Origin: Prolixibacteraceae bacterium UBA6162
GTDB lineage: Bacteria; Bacteroidota; Bacteroidia; Bacteroidales; Prolixibacteraceae
Length of the DNA: 17,806 bases
Reading direction: 5' to 3'
Assembly (NCBI GenBank): GCA_002428215.1
Contig: DIUI01000097.1
Span: forward strand, 1-17,806
The notes beneath the pieces were generated by a model. That model was not told where the DNA came from and did no database searches. It saw only the letters and a list, made by a program, of their open reading frames with translations. Numbering within the stretch: the first letter of the stretch is position 1; every line of letters starts with the position of its first letter. The position numbers and the translations under genes were made by a program. Shown here one piece after another: positions 13,443-17,806 of the stretch.

Positions 13443-13535
13443 ATGCCCAGCGGTAAAAAAAGAAAAAGGCACAAGATGGCCACGCACAAGCGTAAAAAAA
13501 GATTGCGTAAAAACAGGCATAAGAAGAAGAAATAG
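13443..13535 (+). CDS. 30-aa ultra-basic protein, COX24/AURKAIP1 (mS38)-like
   Basis: ATG 13443 to TAG 13535 encodes 30 residues, of which about 20 are Lys, Arg or His, containing MPSGKKRKRHKMATHKRKKR. The SGKKRKRHKMATHKRKKRLR pattern matches the COX24/AURKAIP1 C-terminal family, the part of mitochondrial small-subunit ribosomal protein mS38. Bacteroidota genomes carry such a mini-gene, often annotated as AURKAIP1/COX24 domain protein. The likely role is a small ribosomal or rRNA-binding protein. It starts 6 bp after the HU stop and precedes RNase G, which fits a role in translation and RNA. It is easily missed by gene finders because of its length. The family match is from memory of the pattern; the ribosomal role in bacteria is inference. 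Confidence 0.85.
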   Translation: MPSGKKRKRHKMATHKRKKRLRKNRHKKKK

Positions 13536-13561
13536 TCTTCAACTGGATGTTTGTTAACCAG

Positions 13562-13596
13562 GTAAACCTAAAGTAGACAAACTGCTTTAGGTTTAC
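13562..13596 (+). terminator. Perfect 12-bp hairpin after the HU/basic-protein genes
   Basis: GTAAACCTAAAG (13562-13573) and CTTTAGGTTTAC (13585-13596) are perfect inverted repeats with an 11-nt loop, 26 bp after the stop of the 30-aa gene. No U-tract follows (GTGTTATAGG), so it could protect the 3' end of the HU mRNA, terminate weakly, or be a processing site ahead of rng. Confidence 0.6.
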
Positions 13597-13688
13597 GTGT
13601 TATAGGTTGACTGCTGACCTCGTTTATAACCAGTTTCCGCAAAGTGCTTCGAAATTGGTGTTTAGGTTAAAGTCATTGTATAAGTTTT

Positions 13689-13716
13689 GTTTTCGCCTTG
13701 CAGCGAAAACTTTTTT
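13689..13716 (+). terminator. Terminator-like hairpin with T6 in the RNase G leader
   Basis: GTTTTCGC (13689-13696) and GCGAAAAC (13703-13710) form a perfect 8-bp stem with a 6-nt loop, directly followed by TTTTTT (13711-13716). This is a textbook intrinsic terminator shape, but it ends only 20 nt before the rng start codon. Either upstream transcription stops here, or the structure is a leader attenuator or a cleavage target in the rng mRNA. Confidence 0.7.
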
Positions 13717-13736
13717 AATCATTAAAAATTTTTGTT

Positions 13737-15287
13737 TTGAGTAGCGACTTAATCATTGATGTCTCTTCAAGCGAAATTGTCATAGCCTTACTCGAAAACA
13801 AAAGATTAGTTGAATTTAGCCGGGAAAAAACCGGTGCCAAGTTTGCTGTAGGAGATATCTATCTGGGTAAAGTCAAAAAAATTATGCCCAGTCTCAATGC
13901 CGCATTTATTGATGTAGGTTACGAGAAGGATGCCTTTTTGCACTATCTTGATTTGGGTCCTCAATTTGATACCCTCAATAAATTTCTTAGGCTTGTAACT
14001 GCAAAGGGGAGTAATCTTACTTCCATTAAGCGAATTCAGTCGGAGCCCGATATTGATAAAGAGGGTAAAATTGGCGATCTGTTAAAAGTTGGTCAGAAAA
14101 TTTTGGTTCAGATTGCCAAGGAACCAATCTCATCGAAGGGGCCAAGGCTTACTTCCGAAATATCTATTGCCGGCCGGAACATGGTTCTGATGCCTTTCAA
14201 CGACAAGATTTCTGTTTCGCAGAAGATTCAGTCCAGCGAAGAGAAACTTAGGCTTAAGAAACTGGTTTCCAGTATTCGCCCGCACAAGTTTGGTGTCATA
14301 GTCAGAACTGCAGCCGAGGATAAAAAGGTGGCAGAACTGGATGCTGAATTAACTCAGCTCGTTGACCGGTGGGAATCGGTTTTCCAGAAGGTTCGTCGGT
14401 TGAATGCACCTGCTTTGGTAATGGGAGAGATCGACCGGGCCAGTTCACTTCTGCGAGATATCTACCACACTGACTTTTCGAGCATAGTGGTTAACGATGC
14501 CACTGTTGCCGAGGAGGTGAGTGATTATGTGGCCTCAATTGATCCCGAAAAACGGAAGCTTGTTAAGTTTTATCGTTCGCGCGCCCCCATATTTGTGCAT
14601 TACGGTATCGATAAGCAAATTAAATCTGCATTTGGTAAAACTGTTTCGTTTCGTAACGGAGCATACCTGATTGTAGAGCATACCGAAGCTTTTCATGTAA
14701 TTGATGTTAATAGCGGCAACCGTGGCAAAGCCGGGCTCGATCAGGAGAACAGTGCCCTTGAGGTCAATCTTGCTGCTTGCGAAGAGATCGCCAGGCAACT
14801 GCGCCTCAGGGATATGGGGGGGATTATCGTTATTGACTTTATCGACATGCATCAGGCTGCTAATCGGCAGAAGGTGTATGATTACATGAAGACCATAATG
14901 GAAGGCGACCGAACCAAGCACAATATCCTGCCATTAAGTAAATTCTGTCTGATGCAAATTACCAGACAGCGCGTGCGGCCCGAAGAGCATATCGAAACGG
15001 CCGAGCATTGTCCGGTTTGTAAGGGTAGCGGTAAAGTAACACCTACCATTCTGTTTGCCGACGAATTGCAGCAAAAGGTCAATTATATCTTTAAGGATTT
15101 AAACAAATCCAGATTGTCGATTCGGGTTCATCCATTTGTGGCGGCATACCTTACCAAAGGGTTACCATCGCTGCGATTTAAATGGTTCCTGCGTTACCTG
15201 AAATGGGTCAGAATACAGTCGGATCCAACCATATCTTACCTTGAGTATCATATGCTTGATGAAAATAAAGAGGAGGTTATTGTATAA
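13737..15287 (+). CDS. rng: Ribonuclease E/G family endoribonuclease (RNase G)
   Basis: The 516-residue enzyme cuts single-stranded AU-rich RNA, acting in rRNA maturation and mRNA decay. It has an N-terminal RNase H-like start (SSDLIIDVSSSEIVIALLEN), an S1 RNA-binding domain (about 38-130) with an insertion at 84-112 common in Bacteroidota members, the catalytic core with VIDVNSGN (321-328, Asp323) and IVIDFIDM (364-371, Asp367), and the zinc-link CPVCKGSG (Cys425, Cys428). The length fits RNase G and not the long RNase E. The start is TTG 13737: there is an in-frame stop 19 bp upstream and no ATG nearby, and the protein N-terminus fits the family. Its leader holds two strong hairpins, which may mean self-regulation as known for E. 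coli RNase E. A strong terminator follows at 15335. Confidence 0.95.
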   Translation: MSSDLIIDVSSSEIVIALLENKRLVEFSREKTGAKFAVGDIYLGKVKKIMPSLNAAFIDVGYEKDAFLHYLDLGPQFDTLNKFLRLVTAKGSNLTSIKRIQSEPDIDKEGKIGDLLKVGQKILVQIAKEPISSKGPRLTSEISIAGRNMVLMPFNDKISVSQKIQSSEEKLRLKKLVSSIRPHKFGVIVRTAAEDKKVAELDAELTQLVDRWESVFQKVRRLNAPALVMGEIDRASSLLRDIYHTDFSSIVVNDATVAEEVSDYVASIDPEKRKLVKFYRSRAPIFVHYGIDKQIKSAFGKTVSFRNGAYLIVEHTEAFHVIDVNSGNRGKAGLDQENSALEVNLAACEEIARQLRLRDMGGIIVIDFIDMHQAANRQKVYDYMKTIMEGDRTKHNILPLSKFCLMQITRQRVRPEEHIETAEHCPVCKGSGKVTPTILFADELQQKVNYIFKDLNKSRLSIRVHPFVAAYLTKGLPSLRFKWFLRYLKWVRIQSDPTISYLEYHMLDENKEEVIV

Positions 15288-15695
15288 TTCAGAGCCTTGC
15301 CTGTTTGCATACTTTGCTGAATGATGCAGGAGATTTAACGCCAAAGGTTCAAAACTTTTGGCGTTAATTTTGTTTTAGATGCAAGGTGAGATTTTATCGT
15401 CTCCCCAAAGATCTGAAGAAAGCCCATCGAAAATGCTTATCTTATGCGGGTCTCAGGGAATTTCGTTCTCTTTTTTTTCGGACATTGCTAATATTGAATG
15501 TAATAATGAAACCCATCCCGGGTCGATTCTGCCATATTAACCGATTAGTTCGGTATAGTTTGTCATGATTTTTTCCGAAATATGGGTTTACTTGTCAATA
15601 TTTATGGTCGCAGAACCATTTAATTACTATCGGTTTTTTATAGAGAACCAGTTTTATAGGTTATTCTGTTTACCATTCAAATCAAAATTCTTACA
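15288..15695. other. 408-bp gap between rng and dsbD-like gene
   Basis: The gap holds the rng terminator (15335-15376) and then about 320 bp of AT-rich DNA in which I see no convincing gene, tRNA or structured RNA. A 60-codon GTG-initiated plus frame (15386-15568) has a basic, low-complexity composition and no recognisable motif; I regard it as chance. A promoter-like TATAGTTTG (15554-15562) is one base off the TAnnTTTG form and could serve the downstream gene with a leader of about 130 nt. Confidence 0.5.
15335..15376 (+). terminator. Intrinsic terminator of rng
   Basis: TTAACGCCAAA (15335-15345) and TTTGGCGTTAA (15357-15367) are perfect 11-bp inverted repeats with an 11-nt loop, followed by TTTTGTTTT. 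It lies 47 bp after the rng stop. Confidence 0.85.
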
Positions 15696-17612
15696 ATGAG
15701 AAGATTTAAGATTTTTATACTGTTTTTTATGCTCTCCTTCGGGTTACAGGCGCAAATTATTGACCCTATCCGCTGGAGCTTTGATCATTCGCAGGATGGA
15801 AGGGACGTTGAGCTCCGATTTACAGCTGTAATTGATATAGGTTGGAATCTGTATGATACTTTTCTTCCTGAGGGTGGTCCTATTCAAACAGAGTTTATCT
15901 ACGATGATCCTTCGCGATTCGAAATGATTGATGAACTGCAGAAAAACCCTGAACCTTTCGAGAAATTCGACAACATATTTCAACTCAACTTACGGTTTTT
16001 TAAGGATACTGTGGTTTTTACACAACGGCTGCGACTTGTCGACGACCAGCCATTCACACTTGCAGGATATGTTACGTTTATGGGATGTGACGACGAAATG
16101 TGTTTGCCTCCCAACGATGTTCCTTTTGCTTTTCAGATGAAAGGCGAAACTCCTGTTGCCAGTTCAATCCCTTCATCGTCTCCTGGGTCGGGAAAGACTT
16201 CACAAGGCCTGTGGCTTTTTCTTTTAATTTCTTTTCTTGCCGGCCTGGCAGCGATATTAACACCATGTGTTTTTCCGATGATCCCCATGACGGTCTCCTT
16301 TTTTATGCGGGGGGCCGAAAATCGCAGCAAAGCCATCCGTACCGCACTGTTTTTCGGGTTTTCTATCGTGGCCATCTTTACGCTTCTGGGTGCACTCTTT
16401 TCGGTGGGAATTTTTGGACCCAATGTTGGATCCCTTTTAAGCACCCACTGGATTCCTAATCTAATATTTTTTATACTGTTTTTTGTATTTGCCTTATCTT
16501 TTTTCGGCCTTTTCGAATTGGTGTTGCCCAGTAGCCTAACCAACAAAGCTGATGCGCGTGCTGATAAGGGGGGATGGATGGGTGCCTTTTTTATGGCCCT
16601 TACCACGGTTATTGTATCCTTTAGCTGTACAGGTCCTTTTATTGGCGCATTGATAATTGAAGCGGTACAGGGTGGGGGACTGCGTCCTCTTACCGGAATG
16701 TTCTTCTTCGGTCTTGCATTTGCAACTCCTTTTACTTTGCTTGCCATTTTTCCATCGGCACTTAAGCGCTTGCCCAAATCAGGGGGATGGCTTAACTCGA
16801 TCAAGGTTGTTTTCGCCTTTATTCTGCTCGCATTTGGCATGAAATTCCTCAGCAATATCGATCAGGTATACGGCTTTAACTACTTTGGTCGCGACATCTA
16901 TTTAGCAATCTGGATGGTTTTATTTGGCATGTTAGGGTTGTACTTCCTTGGTAAAATCAAGTTCGCACACGACAGCGATATGCCGCATATTGGGGTTGGC
17001 CGTTTAATGCTTGCTATGGTTTCGTTTACTTTTGTGATCTACCTCTATACCGGATTGCTTGGAGCACCGCTAACAACCATTTCCTCACTTTTACCCCCTC
17101 CCGGAATTAAATCAGTTTCAGGAGTTTCCGTGGGTGGCTCAATGGTATCAACCACCGCACAATGTGGCCCGGCCAAATACGGCGACAAACTGCATTTGCC
17201 GCATGGTCTTACCGGCTATTTCGACTATCAGCAGGGTATGGCTTGTGCAAAGGAACAGGGTAAGCCCGTGTTTTTGGTGTTTAAGGGTCATGCATGTGCC
17301 AATTGTAAGAAAATGGAGAACAGTGTCTGGACCGATCCTGAAGTTCTTCGGATGCTTTCGGAAGACTATGTAGTTATTGCTCTATACACCGACGATCGTT
17401 CAACGCTCGATGAGGCTGACTGGGTAGTTTCGGAAATTGATGGAAGAACCATTAAGTCGATGGGACGTGCCAATCTCGATTTTCAAATTGCACGTTACAA
17501 TACCAACACCATTCCATATCATGTAGTAATTGATAGAGATGGCTCGGAGCATGAGTTGGCTGTAACTTTCGATGCCAACGAATTCCGGAGTTTCGTACAG
17601 AAAGGAATATAG
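15696..17612 (+). CDS. DsbD-type protein-disulfide reductase (thiol:disulfide interchange)
   Basis: The 638-residue protein passes electrons from cytoplasmic thioredoxin across the inner membrane to periplasmic thiol pathways. It has all three DsbD modules: a signal peptide (1-20), an N-terminal alpha-type domain with FMGCDDEMCLPP (C131, C136), a CcdA/DsbD-beta membrane part of about eight helices (172-460) with LTPCVFPMIP (C191) and SCTGPFIGA (C311), and a C-terminal thioredoxin-like gamma domain (about 505-638) with HACANCKKME (C534, C537). All six redox cysteines are therefore in place. The alpha-domain pair is CX4C, which fits Bacteroidota DsbD-like proteins, where E. coli has CX5C. It stands alone on the plus strand and converges on the TrmH-family gene with 6 bp between the stop codons. 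Confidence 0.95.
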   Translation: MRRFKIFILFFMLSFGLQAQIIDPIRWSFDHSQDGRDVELRFTAVIDIGWNLYDTFLPEGGPIQTEFIYDDPSRFEMIDELQKNPEPFEKFDNIFQLNLRFFKDTVVFTQRLRLVDDQPFTLAGYVTFMGCDDEMCLPPNDVPFAFQMKGETPVASSIPSSSPGSGKTSQGLWLFLLISFLAGLAAILTPCVFPMIPMTVSFFMRGAENRSKAIRTALFFGFSIVAIFTLLGALFSVGIFGPNVGSLLSTHWIPNLIFFILFFVFALSFFGLFELVLPSSLTNKADARADKGGWMGAFFMALTTVIVSFSCTGPFIGALIIEAVQGGGLRPLTGMFFFGLAFATPFTLLAIFPSALKRLPKSGGWLNSIKVVFAFILLAFGMKFLSNIDQVYGFNYFGRDIYLAIWMVLFGMLGLYFLGKIKFAHDSDMPHIGVGRLMLAMVSFTFVIYLYTGLLGAPLTTISSLLPPPGIKSVSGVSVGGSMVSTTAQCGPAKYGDKLHLPHGLTGYFDYQQGMACAKEQGKPVFLVFKGHACANCKKMENSVWTDPEVLRMLSEDYVVIALYTDDRSTLDEADWVVSEIDGRTIKSMGRANLDFQIARYNTNTIPYHVVIDRDGSEHELAVTFDANEFRSFVQKGI

Positions 17613-17636
17613 AATGGTTCAGTGAATATCGCCTTT
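17601..17636. terminator. Possible bidirectional hairpin over two convergent stop codons
   Basis: AAAGG and ATAT (17601-17605, 17607-17610) pair with ATAT and CCTTT (17626-17629, 17632-17636), giving an imperfect stem that spans the stop codons of both the DsbD-like gene and the convergent methyltransferase gene. There is no T-run right after it in the plus direction. It is plausible as a shared terminator because the 6-bp gap leaves no other room. Confidence 0.35.
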
Positions 17637-17806
17637 CCAAAAACGCGCTTCGATTGCAGTACACTTTTTTATGTTACGGCGCATCCATTCCAGCATAATA
17701 CCATTGGCTTCATGATCGGTTAATTGCCAAGCTACGCTTTGACTGCGCATGGAATTCGTTAGCTGATAAAGAATGGTTGCCACCGATACCGAAAGGTTGA
17801 GGCTTT
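17619..17806 (-). CDS. TrmH-family tRNA/rRNA 2'-O-methyltransferase, C-terminal 61 residues
   Basis: Only the 3' end is in the window: 61 codons and a TGA stop at 17619-17621, open to the right edge. The first visible residues SLNLSVSVATILYQLTNSMR are the SpoU/TrmH motif 3, which forms the trefoil-knot AdoMet site (ESLNVSVA type). The tail with DHEANGIMLEWMRRNIKK and a final EARFWKGDIH resembles the C-terminal helix of Bacteroidota TrmH proteins (2'-O-methylation of tRNA guanosine 18). SpoU-class alternatives such as RlmB cannot be fully excluded from this fragment, but the tail after motif 3 favours TrmH. Confidence 0.8.
   Translation of the reverse strand, partial: SLNLSVSVATILYQLTNSMRSQSVAWQLTDHEANGIMLEWMRRNIKKCTAIEARFWKGDIH

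Noticed and set aside
14535..14921. Minus-strand 128-codon frame within rng
   Set aside because: It is antisense to the catalytic core of RNase G, which holds the conserved aspartates in the plus frame.
15386..15568. 60-codon plus frame in the rng to dsbD-like gap
   Set aside because: It starts with GTG, has no recognisable motif and a composition expected from AT-rich non-coding DNA; nothing supports translation.
16133..16855. A 240-codon open frame on the minus strand inside the DsbD-like gene
   Set aside because: It is antisense to the membrane domain of a well-supported gene whose motifs and six redox cysteines are all in the plus frame; the minus product is a Lys/Pro/Arg-rich artefact of reading hydrophobic codons backwards.
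1..17806. CRISPR arrays, tRNA, rRNA, riboswitches
   Set aside because: I looked for regularly spaced repeats, cloverleaf-like tracts and known riboswitch cores on both strands and saw none.

Overview
The window is chromosomal DNA of a member of the phylum Bacteroidota. The evidence is a SusC-type TonB receptor, the gliding genes gldD and gldE, the Bacteroidota form of HU, a 30-residue COX24/mS38-like basic protein, promoter -7 elements of the form TAnnTTTG, and A-rich leaders without clear Shine-Dalgarno sites. The base composition (AT-rich spacers, mixed genes) fits Bacteroidales or Marinilabiliales-type organisms; the genus cannot be read from the sequence.

Layout, left to right. (1) The 5' two-thirds or so of a SusC/RagA-like outer-membrane receptor runs off the left edge on the minus strand, followed by thiol peroxidase tpx. 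(2) Positions 2455-5417 are an accessory-looking block. Four minus-strand genes that I do not recognise (187, 65, 97 and 130 aa) are divergent from two tandem short SSB paralogs on the plus strand. Between them lies 455 bp of non-coding DNA with a spaced inverted repeat, a perfect 12-bp palindrome and a minus-facing promoter-like element. This is the least explained part of the window. (3) Positions 5518-12892 are a long minus-strand run: mutY, ssb, gldE, gldD, a phosphopantetheinyl transferase, zwf, pgl and a creatininase-family amidohydrolase. Spacing is tight through most of it, with a 1-8 nt gap or overlap at gldD/PPTase/zwf. (4) On the plus strand come HU, the 30-aa basic protein and RNase G, with two strong hairpins in the rng leader. 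(5) A plus-strand DsbD-type disulfide reductase follows and converges on the 3' end of a TrmH-family tRNA methyltransferase at the right edge.

Functionally, mutY/ssb cover DNA repair and replication; gldE/gldD are membrane parts of the gliding/type IX secretion machinery; zwf/pgl form the first two steps of the oxidative pentose phosphate pathway (no gnd in the window); tpx and DsbD handle thiol redox. HU, the mS38-like protein and RNase G form a nucleoid/ribosome/RNA-processing group.

The best candidates for something undescribed are the SSB-pair/ORFan block with its inverted-repeat-flanked intergenic segment, and the terminator-like hairpin only 20 nt upstream of the RNase G start. No rRNA, tRNA, CRISPR array, transposase or integrase is visible.
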